Assembly (NCBI RefSeq): GCF_026810505.1
Contig: NZ_CP101750.1
Location: 2,757,254-2,821,253 of the forward strand
Reading direction: 5' to 3'
From: Streptomyces sp. Je 1-369
GTDB taxonomy: Bacteria; Actinomycetota; Actinomycetes; Streptomycetales; Streptomycetaceae
Length of the DNA stretch: 64,000 nt
Each line of letters starts with the position of its first letter. The first letter of the stretch is position 1. The translations under genes and the position numbers were made by a program. The notes under the pieces are model-generated. The model did not search any database. It was not told the DNA's origin and worked only from the letters and a program-made list of their open reading frames with translations. Below, one piece after another: positions 11,340 through 18,685 of this stretch.

Positions 11340-11388
11340 CTTGGGCCTCCGCTCGGTTACCGTCCCCCAACCGAAGGAGTCCCCCACC

Positions 11389-11844
11389 ATGACTGGACGT
11401 CTCAACAACGCCCAGCCCTACGCCCTCGGCCTGTTCCGCATAGTGATCGGCCTGCTCTTCGCCTGCCACGGCGCCGCGTCCCTCTTCGGCGTCCTCGGCG
11501 GCGCCGCGGGCGGCGGCACGATCGACGTCGGCACGTGGCCCGGCTGGTACGCGGCCGTCATCCAGCTCGTCGGCGGCATCCTGGTCCTGCTGGGCCTCGG
11601 CACCCGCGCCGCCGCGTTCATCTCCTCCGGCTCGATGGCCTACGCGTACTTCAAGGTCCACCAGCCCGAGGCCCTGTGGCCCATGGAGAACGGCGGCGAG
11701 AGCGCGGCGATCTTCTGCTGGGCGATGCTGCTCTTCGTCTTCACCGGATCCGGTGCACTCGGCCTCGACCGGCTCTTCGCCTCACGGAGCGAGAGCGGCG
11801 ACAAGGAGGACGCGGACGCGAAGCGCACGCCGGTCGCGGCCTGA
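11389..11844 (+). CDS. DoxX-family membrane protein
   Basis: A 151-residue integral membrane protein with four predicted helices. It begins ALGLFRIVIGLLFACHG, the first DoxX helix with its conserved Arg, and continues through QLVGGILVLLGLGTRAAAFI and a last helix AIFCWAMLLFVFTGSGAL. The tail is short and acidic. DoxX proteins in actinobacteria work with SodA and a thiosulfate sulfurtransferase-like partner in redox-stress defence (established in mycobacteria). No such partner is adjacent here. The ATG has GAAGGAG at proper distance. The iron-box-like site upstream suggests iron or redox control. Confidence 0.9.
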   Translation: MTGRLNNAQPYALGLFRIVIGLLFACHGAASLFGVLGGAAGGGTIDVGTWPGWYAAVIQLVGGILVLLGLGTRAAAFISSGSMAYAYFKVHQPEALWPMENGGESAAIFCWAMLLFVFTGSGALGLDRLFASRSESGDKEDADAKRTPVAA

Positions 11845-11886
11845 CGGCCCGACGGCCTGACCCGCGCCGCACGCTCCGGCTCACCT

Positions 11887-11937
11887 GACGGCGCTCTCTC
11901 CCTCGTACGCACTACGTACGGGGAAGGGGGCGCCGTC
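11887..11937 (+). terminator. Long hairpin after doxX
   Basis: GACGGCGC pairs with GCGCCGTC, with a second inner pairing of CCCTCGTACG with CGTACGGGG. It lies 42 bp after the stop codon. No U-tract follows, as is usual in Streptomyces. Confidence 0.6.
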
Positions 11938-12122
11938 GCCGTACGTACGCCGCATCGGGGGAGGCAGCCGGGTGAACGTGATGTAGGGAACATCTAAGCC
12001 CCAGTGGATCTCTACGCCCCGCATGCGGCGTACGCTGTACAGCTGTCACCAAGGCCGCCCCTGCCGTTCTCCGCGACAACAGCGGCAACGCGCTGCCGAT
12101 CGGGGAGTAACGGGGAGTTACG

Positions 12123-12749
12123 GTGCTTGAAGTTGTGGGGGCGTTGACCGGCAGTCCGTGGATTTACGCGGTCGTGGCCCTGTCCGTCCTGTTCGACGTC
12201 TTCGTACCCGTCCTGCCGAGCGGGGTCATCGTCATCATGTCGGCGACCGCGGCCGCGGCGGCGGGGACAGGGGCGGCGGGGCAGGTCCCGCACGCCGTGC
12301 CCGACATCATGATGCTCACCCTCTGCGCGGCCACCGCGTCCGTGCTCGGCGACATGGTCGCCTTCCGGCTCGCCTGGCGCGGCGGCGAACGGCTCGACCG
12401 CGCGATCGCCCGTTCCCGGCGGCTGACCACCGCGCAGGAACGCCTCGGCACGGCGCTCGCGCGGGGCGGTGGCGTCCTGGTCGTCATCGCCCGCTTCGCA
12501 CCGGCCGGCCGATCGATCGTCTCCCTCGGCGCGGGCGCGGCCCACCGCAGGGTGCGCGAGTTCCTCCCGTGGTCCGTCCTGGCGGGCGTGGCCTGGGCCG
12601 GCTACAGCGTCGCCCTCGGCTACTTCGGCGCACAGTGGCTCGGCGCGACGTGGCTGGCGACGGGCGTCTCGCTGCTGGCGCTGTTCGCGGCGGGCGCGGG
12701 GGCGGCCTTCCTGGTACGCCGCCCGAAGCCGACGACGACACCCGGCTGA
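12123..12749 (+). CDS. DedA-family (SNARE-associated/VTT domain) membrane protein
   Basis: A 208-residue polytopic membrane protein. It carries the DedA signature around VVIARFAPAGRSIVSLGAG (the Arg-Phe-x-Pro-x-x-Arg motif) and an early re-entrant region FVPVLPSGVIVI. DedA proteins move or scramble undecaprenyl phosphate and other lipids and support membrane homeostasis; which lipid this member handles cannot be told. The start is a GTG with GGGAGTTAC upstream. The N-terminal half has an Ala-rich loop (~42-55). It converges on the DUF2277 gene. Confidence 0.88.
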   Translation: MLEVVGALTGSPWIYAVVALSVLFDVFVPVLPSGVIVIMSATAAAAAGTGAAGQVPHAVPDIMMLTLCAATASVLGDMVAFRLAWRGGERLDRAIARSRRLTTAQERLGTALARGGGVLVVIARFAPAGRSIVSLGAGAAHRRVREFLPWSVLAGVAWAGYSVALGYFGAQWLGATWLATGVSLLALFAAGAGAAFLVRRPKPTTTPG

Positions 12750-12832
12750 CGGACCACCGAAAGCCGGCCAGGGCGGCGTTTCAGCGCTGCCCGCCACCGG
12801 CTCGCGGCGCTCGGCGCTACGGCGCTACGGCG

Positions 12833-13078
12833 CTACGACACCCTCGCCGCAGTCGACGCAGTCGCCGCAGTCCCTCGTACCTCCAAGCCCGCCAGCAGCT
12901 CCGCCGTCGCCTTCGTGACCGCGTCCACCGCGTGGTCGAACACCTCGCGGTTGTGGGCGGCGGGCGCGCGGAAGCCGGAGACCTTGCGGACGTACTGGAG
13001 CGCGGCCGCGCGGATCTCCTCCTCGGTGGCGTCCTCGGGGATCGCGGGCGGGCGGAGCGTCTTGATGCTTCGGCACAT
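12833..13078 (-). CDS. DUF2277 family protein
   Basis: An 81-residue cytosolic protein beginning MCRSIKTLRPP, the conserved DUF2277 start. It continues ATEEEIRAAALQYVRKVSGF and ends in a helix HAVDAVTKATAELLAGL. These small proteins are widespread in bacteria and their function is not known. The ATG is placed by a GGAG 4 nt before it and by family length; longer upstream frames are not supported. The last ten codons fall in a short CGCAGTCG-type repeat, so the C-terminal tail is variable. Confidence 0.85.
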   Translation of the reverse strand: MCRSIKTLRPPAIPEDATEEEIRAAALQYVRKVSGFRAPAAHNREVFDHAVDAVTKATAELLAGLEVRGTAATASTAARVS

Positions 13079-13183
13079 GTCTCCAGCTTGCCACCGCGGC
13101 TCGTTCCCGTACCCGGAGAAGTCGGCTCGATCGTTCGCACGCTTCACTCGCACACGTAATTCGAACAGGAGTACCATTACGGT

Positions 13184-13540
13184 GTGCCTGCCACCCCAGC
13201 CCCCCATGACTTCCCGAGCGACCTCCTCGCCGGCCAGGAGGAACTGCACCAGGTCCGCTCCGTGCTCCTGGCGCTGCTCAAACGTCTGCCCTGGTCGGTG
13301 GAGCCCCACGACGGGTTCAGCGACTCCACCGGCTGGCGCAGAACGGAACGCCCCGCGTCCCCCGGATGGACCCCGGAAGAGCAGGCCGAGGTGGAGGAAC
13401 TACGCGCCAAGGAGCGGGAGTTGTCGGTCTTCGTGACGTGCCACGAGTACTGGGAACAGGTCACGGGACCGGACAACGTCGCCGCGCGCGCCGCACTCAA
13501 GCACGCCCACGAGAAGCCGGACGACTCCCTCTCCTCCTAG
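13184..13540 (+). CDS. Conserved actinomycete hypothetical protein
   Basis: A 118-residue soluble protein, likely all-helical. Recognisable stretches are EELHQVRSVLLALLKRLPWS (residues ~19-38), a central WTPEEQAEVEELRAKERELS helix, and CHEYWEQV near residue 87. It resembles a family of small proteins conserved in Streptomyces without assigned function. GTG start with AGGAG about 10 nt upstream. It is divergent from the DUF2277 gene and followed after 81 bp by another small gene. Confidence 0.72.
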   Translation: MPATPAPHDFPSDLLAGQEELHQVRSVLLALLKRLPWSVEPHDGFSDSTGWRRTERPASPGWTPEEQAEVEELRAKERELSVFVTCHEYWEQVTGPDNVAARAALKHAHEKPDDSLSS

Positions 13541-13621
13541 GCATTGACAGCCGCAGGAGGCGGGCGTTGACTCGCTATCAGCCACGCACGAGAGCCCCCT
13601 TCGAGCCACGGAGGTGCAGCC

Positions 13622-13930
13622 TTGAACGTCCTGATAGTCGTCGCGATCCTGGCCCTCTTCGGCCTGGGCTTCAGCCAGCCACTGCTCTGGCTCGCCGCGG
13701 CGGCACTCGCCTTCTACCTGGTGCGCTTCTACGAGGGCGGCTCCGCGTCCAAGAAGAGCAGTCCGGGCAGCGGCGCCGCGAACAGCAGCGGAGGCATGGG
13801 CGCAGGCGGCGGCAGCTCAGGTGGCGGTGGCGGCTACCCGAAGACGTACCGCGACTACCGCATCCGCAAGGAGCGCCAGGAACGCTGGGACCGCAGGTAC
13901 CGCAGAACGCACCCGGGATCCGGCCGCTGA
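13622..13930 (+). CDS. Small membrane protein with Gly/Ser-rich linker
   Basis: A 102-residue protein made of two adjoining hydrophobic segments (residues ~2-38), a flexible Gly/Ser linker (~45-75), and a very basic C-terminal helix RIRKERQERWDRRYRRTH. The basic tail could bind lipid head groups or nucleic acid. The TTG start has GGAGGTG 7 nt upstream, which is a strong ribosome site and supports this choice. No family assignment is possible. Confidence 0.7.
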   Translation: MNVLIVVAILALFGLGFSQPLLWLAAAALAFYLVRFYEGGSASKKSSPGSGAANSSGGMGAGGGSSGGGGGYPKTYRDYRIRKERQERWDRRYRRTHPGSGR

Positions 13931-14002
13931 CCCGCCCCTGACCCCGTAACGCAGCCGCCCACACACCCACAATGCGGCCGCCACGCGGCCGCCACGGGAC
14001 AG

Positions 14003-14038
14003 GCGAAGGCCCCCGCCGAGATCGGCGGGGGCCTTCGC
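14003..14038. terminator. Bidirectional intrinsic-type terminator
   Basis: GCGAAGGCCCCCGCCGA pairs with TCGGCGGGGGCCTTCGC, a perfect stem of about 17 bp. It sits between two convergent genes and can serve both. Confidence 0.9.
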
Positions 14039-14084
14039 ACCGGCACCGCAGCAGCGTTGCCCTGCCCTCGGGGGGCAGACCACG

Positions 14085-14975
14085 TCAGTGGCGCGGGCCC
14101 TGCTTCCGGTCACGCCAGCCCTCGCCCTTCGCGCCGCGCTCGCCCTTGGCGCGGTCGTACTCGATCTGCTCCTTGCGCACCGTGTCCGAGACCTCTTCCG
14201 TCTCGGTGACCTTCTCGGTCTCCAGCCGCACGCGCTCGACCGGCACGGACTCCTTGCGGACGACCGCCTTCTCGGCGTGCAGGGTCACCTCGGCCTCGGC
14301 CTCGCCGATGTTCGCGCGCGTGCCGTCGCCCTCGCGGATGGGCTCGCGGACGACGCGGACCTCCTCGTGCGAGAGCGGCACGGACGTCTTCACGTCCTCC
14401 GTGACGACGACCTTGCGCAGCCGGGCCTGCCCGACCACTTCCTCCTCCGTGCCGACCCGCAGCCGCTCCTCGGAGCGGATCATCTCGTCGGACCTGGTGT
14501 CGTCACGTCCCATGGAGCGGCTCGCGGCACCCGCTCCGGCCATACCGGCGCCCGCGCCCGCACCGGCCATGCCCTCACGGTCGCGCATGCCCTCACGGCC
14601 GCGCATACCGGCAGCCGGCGCGCCACCGGCCGCACCGCGAGTGGTCGCCTCGGGCCGGGTCAGCCCGTAATGGGCGTAGAGCTCGTGCTCCTCGCCCGGC
14701 TCGATGTGCTGGTCGGCGTCGATCCGGGGGGCGTCCTTCACTGCTTCCTTGGTCGTCGCCACGTGCAGCTGGTCGTCCTGGCGACGGGCTCCGGCGAGCG
14801 GGACGAAGCTCTGCTTCATGCCGAAGAGTCCGGTCTTGACGGTGACCCACTCGGGGCGGCCGCTGCGGTCGTCGAGATAGACCTGCTCGACGCTGCCGAT
14901 CTTCTCGCCGGTCCGGTCGTAGGCCGTCAGACCCGTGAGCCCGTCGGGGTTGGTGAAGCCTTCGCCCTGCGTCAT
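14085..14975 (-). CDS. PRC-barrel and DUF2382 domain stress protein
   Basis: A 296-residue hydrophilic protein. Residues ~1-90 form a PRC-barrel (GLTAYDRTGEKIGSVEQVYLDDRSG, then VPLAGA). A low-complexity linker with RGREGMRDREGM and MAGAGAGAG repeats follows (~118-150). Residues ~160-285 are a DUF2382 (YsnF/AvaK-like) domain: RSEERLRVGTEEEVVGQARL, then VPLSHEEVRVVREPI. The charged, repetitive C-terminus is typical of stress-induced YsnF-like proteins. It is a cytosolic protein probably under general-stress control; no promoter proof was found. The Met-Gly repeats vary between strains in such genes. Confidence 0.9.
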   Translation of the reverse strand: MTQGEGFTNPDGLTGLTAYDRTGEKIGSVEQVYLDDRSGRPEWVTVKTGLFGMKQSFVPLAGARRQDDQLHVATTKEAVKDAPRIDADQHIEPGEEHELYAHYGLTRPEATTRGAAGGAPAAGMRGREGMRDREGMAGAGAGAGMAGAGAASRSMGRDDTRSDEMIRSEERLRVGTEEEVVGQARLRKVVVTEDVKTSVPLSHEEVRVVREPIREGDGTRANIGEAEAEVTLHAEKAVVRKESVPVERVRLETEKVTETEEVSDTVRKEQIEYDRAKGERGAKGEGWRDRKQGPRH

Positions 14976-15250
14976 GGGTGATCACTCCCTCGGAGCGCGC
15001 GACGGGCGATGTCGTTACTCGCCACGGCAGACGCACGCTTCCCCTCCATCGCGCGCCGCGTCGCGGCACACCGCAACCAGGAAAGTGACGGAACGTACGC
15101 GGAGTGCGCTCCGAAGGCCCTTCAGCGGCGCGCCTGAGGCGATCCACCGGATCTGGCGCCTCACCAACCGATTAGCCCATTCGAGCTACCCGCTTGATCG
15201 ATCTTCCGGAACTCTCCCGGAACCGTTCCGGAGCTCTCCCGACCGATCGC

Positions 15251-15288
15251 AGCGGAGCCCCTCACCATGACTGGTGAGGGGCTCCGCT
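15251..15288 (-). terminator. Hairpin at the left element boundary; likely the original tRNA-Val terminator
   Basis: AGCGGAGCCCCTCACCA pairs perfectly with TGGTGAGGGGCTCCGCT. It lies 9 bp outside the left att repeat, just where a terminator of the tRNA-Val gene would be before the element inserted. Confidence 0.8.
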
Positions 15289-15297
15289 GTCTGTTCA

Positions 15298-15340
15298 ACC
15301 CGGTGGGCGCGGACGGTTTCGAACCGCCGACATCCTCCTT
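15298..15340 (-). repeat. Left attachment site, duplicate of the tRNA-Val 3' half
   Basis: 43 bp identical to 23026-23068. On the minus strand it starts AAGGAGGATGTCGGCGG, ends in GCGCCCACCGGGT, and covers the tRNA from the anticodon-loop 3' edge through the discriminator base. Identity stops sharply on both sides. This is the hallmark of tyrosine-integrase insertion in a tRNA. Confidence 0.93.
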
Positions 15341-15692
15341 CTCGATCGGGAGCCGCAGGTAGTCCGGGTGCTTCGTGATGTTCGTTGCGGTGCCAGGAGA
15401 TGAGCGGCCGGGTTGATACTGATCCACTTCCCCAGGGTGACCTTGCCGCGCTCGGGGCCGCGGCACTGCCATTCGCGTACGGCCGTGCGGGTCTTGTCGA
15501 GGGATGCTTCGGCCGCGGCCTTGCCGCCGTCCTCGGGAAGTTCTTCGACTTCTGCTTTCCTGTCGGATCGCGGAAACGTGCCTGTCACGAACCGATGCAG
15601 TCGCGCCGCGGTCGGCGGTCGCCGTGCTCGTCGGCTGAATACTCCTCAATGCACCGCTTGCAACCGCAGCTCTTGCTGGGGATCTGCCGTGG
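15341..15692 (-). pseudogene. Tyrosine integrase remnant (N-terminal arm-binding region)
   Basis: On the minus strand one frame reads SCGCKRCIEEYSADEHG then RRPRRDCIGS, hits TGA where Trp is expected, and goes on QARFRDPTGKQKSKNFPR. The sequence then continues one frame away as EASLDKTRTAVREWQ and RGPERGKVTLGKWI. This order, GS(W)QARFRDPxGKQ, then LDKTRTAVRE, then RGKVTLGKWI, is the N-terminal arm-binding part of Streptomyces phage/AICE integrases. The whole catalytic domain with the R-H-R-Y residues is absent; the copy stops at the att site. At least one nonsense change, one frameshift and a large deletion are therefore needed. Confidence 0.8.
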
Positions 15693-15912
15693 GTTGTTCA
15701 GCGCCCTACGCGCGCCATGCTTGATCGCCTGCCCGCTCCTTCGCTGGGTGGGTACGCGGGGCAGCACCGAGACGGGCGTGTGCGTAGCTGAGGGAGCCCG
15801 AAAGGACGATGACGCCCTTGGAGGCATCGAAGGGTGCTGGCTCACCCTGAGGCGAAAATCGAATGCGGACGCACACAGGAAACCACCGGTTCGACCATGG
15901 GCTCGTGTGGCA

Positions 15913-16275
15913 ATGCGGAAATCGCATCATCGGGGGGCCGTCGCAGAAAAGGCACCGCAGAGAAAGCGTCGTATACGTTGCTTAGCGATCTACTCAGCCG
16001 TCGCCCTGACCGCGGGGATCGCAATTCTGGGGCTGGCGCTATGGGCCGCCCCATCTGAGACCACGACTGCCCCGATGCCCCCCTCCACTCCGCCCGCGCC
16101 TACCGCCCCGGCTTACTCCGGGTCGCACGGTCGCCGACGCACGGTGATGACCCAGGCCCAACGCAGCCCACCAGCACGGCCGGGACCGCCCCCACGCCAG
16201 CGCCCACCACCGCATCCCCATCTGCCTCCAGGCCCCAACCCGGCGCCTCAGCTTCACCCACACCGCCAAGCATGA
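15913..16275 (+). CDS. Possible small membrane protein, perhaps frameshifted with the next gene
   Basis: A 120-residue reading frame with a basic N-terminus, one hydrophobic helix (CLAIYSAVALTAGIAILGLA, residues ~30-50) and a Pro/Thr-rich tail. The tail changes character near residue 75 from PPAPTAP to Arg/His-rich sequence. The alternate frame from there reads GPTQPTSTAGTAPTPAP and runs directly into the next gene. A single frameshift at about 16110-16145 would thus join both into one two-helix protein with an S/T/P-rich linker. The stop overlaps the next ATG as ATGA. It could instead be two coupled genes. Confidence 0.45.
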   Translation: MRKSHHRGAVAEKAPQRKRRIRCLAIYSAVALTAGIAILGLALWAAPSETTTAPMPPSTPPAPTAPAYSGSHGRRRTVMTQAQRSPPARPGPPPRQRPPPHPHLPPGPNPAPQLHPHRQA

Positions 16276-16496
16276 GCGGGGACGCGACTGGCACCCCGGA
16301 GGTACTCGCAGCCGTGACAGGGTTGATCTCCGCGCTTGGAGGTCTGTGCGGCGCCATCACCAGCGTGATCATGCTTGTGCGGACGCCTCGCCCCCCTCCG
16401 GCGCCTGATGACTCCGTGCCGCCCCCGCATCCGAGTAATGCGGTGCCGCGCCAGCATGATCGAAAAGGATCGTTTTCTGTGGAGCTTTGTAATTAA
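16272..16496 (+). CDS. Small single-pass membrane protein of the element
   Basis: A 74-residue protein with one transmembrane segment, VLAAVTGLISALGGLCGAITSV at about residues 11-33, and a Pro-rich tail (RPPPAPDDSVPPPHP). It begins ATGAGC overlapping the stop of the upstream frame. No family recognised. In-frame sequence upstream is S/T/P-rich and uninterrupted for over 40 codons, so the gene may be the 3' half of a longer, frameshifted gene. Confidence 0.5.
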   Translation: MSGDATGTPEVLAAVTGLISALGGLCGAITSVIMLVRTPRPPPAPDDSVPPPHPSNAVPRQHDRKGSFSVELCN

Positions 16497-16620
16497 CTGT
16501 CAAGCGGGTACGATTTAGCTAAATCAGCGCCACGCGAGACCGCGGCACAGAAGGGACTCGACCCCAGGGGCCTCACCCCCCAGAATCGAGCCCTCCGTTC
16601 AAATTTCTCACACGCGCCAC

Positions 16621-16716
16621 TTACCGCAGATACGTCCCCACGCACGCGGTGATCGACACGAACAGTCCGAGCACTTCGATGATCAACATCCCGCTAGGGT
16701 GCCACGGTCGTTTCAT
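16621..16716 (-). CDS. 31-residue hydrophobic peptide with a perfect Shine-Dalgarno sequence
   Basis: The translation is MKRPWHPSGMLIIEVLGLFV then SITACVGTYLR: a basic start, one transmembrane helix, and an Arg end. AAGGAGGTGA, fully complementary to the 16S anti-SD, lies a few bases before the ATG. This is far stronger than most sites here and argues for real, efficient translation. Size, single helix and charged ends resemble type I toxin or membrane-stress peptides, but no antisense RNA or partner is proven. It lies in the AT-rich part of the element with a long non-coding leader. Confidence 0.65.
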   Translation of the reverse strand: MKRPWHPSGMLIIEVLGLFVSITACVGTYLR

Positions 16717-17181
16717 TCGTCACCTCCTTCCCGTTTGCATGATCGACCGCACCGAGGCCTATCATCAAATCCTCAACAATGCGGCAAGTTCGATTGGATA
16801 GGACATTCGCAAGCTTACGCGAATAACAATCCGCCATTGGTGAGCGAGATGAGCCCGAGGCGAATGGGAAATAAGAATTAGGTAAGCAGTGGCAGTTGGG
16901 GAATGCCTCGGGCATATCGCTTTTATCAACAGTCGCTCGCTTAACAGGCGCCTCAGTATCGTGACCCCTGGGCTGATATCCCCCGAGTGCTCACCCCACG
17001 GTCGTCGCGCATTCGCCCGAGGCCGCAGCCTCTGCCGTTGTCACCCCGGCCGGCCCTAAGCGTCGTTGCACTCAGCGTCGCAGGCGCGTGAGGGAGATCT
17101 GGCACTGCCCGGGTGTGCGGCTCCGTCCCGTGCACAGGGAACTAGCAGCGAGACCTCCGCGCGTGAGGGAAATGGGAAGAC
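16717..17181. other. AT-rich non-coding region of the element
   Basis: About 465 bp, notably lower in GC than the rest of the window, with stops in all frames and no credible coding pattern. It holds the leader of the 31-codon ORF and an ATTCGC/GCGAAT inverted repeat (about 16804-16823). It could carry an element-specific promoter, origin or small RNA; nothing more can be claimed. Confidence 0.5.
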
Positions 17182-17574
17182 ATGGGAGACGTTGACCACG
17201 CAGCCGCCGACCGGCTCTGGCAACACGGACTGCACGAGGACAACGTCCGCTACCAGCAGGGCAACCTCTTCCTCGTCGCGCAGTCCTTACTGGCGGTGGC
17301 CTACAGCACGATCCTGACTGCGGGCAACGGAACCCAGCCCGCCCGGGTGATCGCGGCGTTCGGCGTCGCGCTCACGGTCATCTGGGTATATGTCGGGAAC
17401 CGCCACCGCATGTACGCTGCCGCCCTCCAATGCCGCATCAAGAGCGCGGTTCCTGACTATGCAGAAACGACCGCTGCTTGTGCACCCCGAGGCATTGGCA
17501 CCACTGCCATGCTCGTCTATGTACTGCCGTCACTCGCCGCCACCATGTGGCTGGTACTACTCGTGATCTCTTGA
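17182..17574 (+). CDS. Small polytopic membrane protein
   Basis: A 130-residue protein with a polar N-terminus (ADRLWQHGLHEDNVRYQQGN), then hydrophobic segments at about 29-47, 55-73 and 107-128. The W-x-H-G-x-x-E-D-N start followed by a helix LFLVAQSLLAVAYSTIL recalls short membrane proteins (RipA-like/SLATT-like) that often accompany mobile elements and defence loci, though similarity is only general. ATG with GGGAAG upstream. Convergent with another membrane protein across a terminator. Confidence 0.65.
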   Translation: MGDVDHAAADRLWQHGLHEDNVRYQQGNLFLVAQSLLAVAYSTILTAGNGTQPARVIAAFGVALTVIWVYVGNRHRMYAAALQCRIKSAVPDYAETTAACAPRGIGTTAMLVYVLPSLAATMWLVLLVIS

Positions 17575-17713
17575 TCGGTCCCTTGACTGACGCCACTTAT
17601 CCGATGAGAGACAGTCGAGCCAAGCCGCTTCACTGTCTACAGAGAGCCGGGATTGCATTCTCGCCGATCATCCTCCACACAGAGCCCGCAGATCCGGCAC
17701 GCCCGGAAACAAC

Positions 17714-17734
17714 AGGCCCGCCCCGTGCGGGCCT
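17714..17734. terminator. Short terminator hairpin between convergent genes
   Basis: AGGCCCGC pairs with GCGGGCCT around CCCGT, followed by TTC. It serves the upstream plus-strand gene and lies 9 bp from the end of the minus-strand gene. Confidence 0.75.
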
Positions 17735-17742
17735 TCGTCACC

Positions 17743-18267
17743 TCACTGGTCTGGCCTCGCTGACAACTCCTGCTCCAGCCGCTCCAACCGCCGCACCTCG
17801 CGTACTCGTGCGTCTAGCGGCTGCAGCGGAGCCCGGAGTAGACGGATCATGGGGGGAGTGGCCATCCCGTACATGCCGACGATAAGGGTGATCAAGCAGT
17901 AGATGGCCTGGCCCGTAGCGGGCTCGTGTTCTGGCTTAGCGAGCCAACCAAGCGACAAACTCTCAGCTACGACGAGCGCGAACACAAGAATGATCCAAGT
18001 AATCGCCTTGAAGTAGGTGCGCATCGACCTGGTGGTCCGTTGGCTTGCCTCGAGTGTCAGGGCTTCAAGTCGAGCCCGTGCTGCGCCCACTTGCTCTCTC
18101 GTTGGCTGTGCCGGAAGGGATTCCAGTACGGAGCGACACTCCTCCGAGGTGGCAGCCAAAGAGGCACCGAGAGCTTTGCGGTTCTGGTCCACCTCCACGA
18201 CACCCACGAGCAAAATCACTGGGGCGACCGCAGCCACCGTCGCGGCGAATGTCTCCGTCATGTGCAT
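17743..18267 (-). CDS. Three-helix membrane protein with periplasmic or cytosolic coiled segment
   Basis: A 174-residue protein. The first helix is VAAVAPVILLVGVVEV (about 11-27). A charged helical segment of ~65 residues follows (LAATSEECRSVLESLPAQP and ARARLEALTLEASQ). Two further helices are ITWIILVFALVVAESLSL and IYCLITLIVGMYG. A basic Arg/Leu/Glu helix closes the protein. ATG start with GGGGAAG at about 9 nt. It has no recognised family. The arrangement is of the sensor or holin-accessory type, but no evidence decides this. Confidence 0.65.
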   Translation of the reverse strand: MHMTETFAATVAAVAPVILLVGVVEVDQNRKALGASLAATSEECRSVLESLPAQPTREQVGAARARLEALTLEASQRTTRSMRTYFKAITWIILVFALVVAESLSLGWLAKPEHEPATGQAIYCLITLIVGMYGMATPPMIRLLRAPLQPLDARVREVRRLERLEQELSARPDQ

Positions 18268-18355
18268 AGAGCGAGACTTCCCCGCTTCGTCAAAACCAGC
18301 CCACCGGTAGACCGGCCCGCCCCCCCCTGTGAGTGGTCGGGCCTTCGGCGGGCTC

Positions 18356-18676
18356 ATGACGCGCGGACAGATCCGGGCCGCGGAACGCCGCTGGCGCCGC
18401 AGCGACATCTTCGCCGTCCTCGGCGCGGTCGTGCTGGGTGTTGCTGTCGCCTGGATCGTCTTAACGGTTCAGGCGATGGCGGACGACCTGCGCACGGCGA
18501 ATCAGGCGCGTGACCAGCTGGGGCGGCAGGTCGAGCAGATGGGGGGCACGCCGGTCGCTGGGCCACCCGGGTCTCGTGGGGAACCCGGCGAGTCGCGGCC
18601 CGGTCCTCAAGGAACGCAGAACAGCCCCTTCGGGCGGGAGGGGGCCTTTCGTCGTGCCCTCGGCTTGCCCAACTAG
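18356..18676 (+). CDS. Single-pass membrane protein with collagen-like tail
   Basis: A 106-residue protein with a basic N-terminus, a helix IFAVLGAVVLGVAVAWIVL (about 18-37), a short coiled segment MADDLRTANQARDQLGRQVE, and a Gly-Pro-rich stretch GPPGSRGEPGESRPGPQG with collagen-like G-x-x periodicity. Such proteins occur in actinomycete prophages and plasmids as structural or spacer proteins. A GTG 27 bases upstream is an alternative start. It ends 9 bp before the HAD gene, so the two are probably cotranscribed. Confidence 0.6.
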   Translation: MTRGQIRAAERRWRRSDIFAVLGAVVLGVAVAWIVLTVQAMADDLRTANQARDQLGRQVEQMGGTPVAGPPGSRGEPGESRPGPQGTQNSPFGREGAFRRALGLPN

Positions 18677-18685
18677 GGTCGCCGC

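Noticed and set aside
15140..15200. Possible tRNA-like fold just left of the element
   Set aside because: GGGTAGCTCG resembles a tRNA start, but no T arm or acceptor pairing could be built.
15298..15340. Second tRNA-Val gene
   Set aside because: Only the 3' half is present; the 5' half, D arm and full anticodon are missing. It is an att copy.
16694..16915. 73-codon minus-strand frame across the AT-rich region
   Set aside because: No ribosome site and poor composition. The 31-codon ORF in another frame has a perfect Shine-Dalgarno and is preferred.
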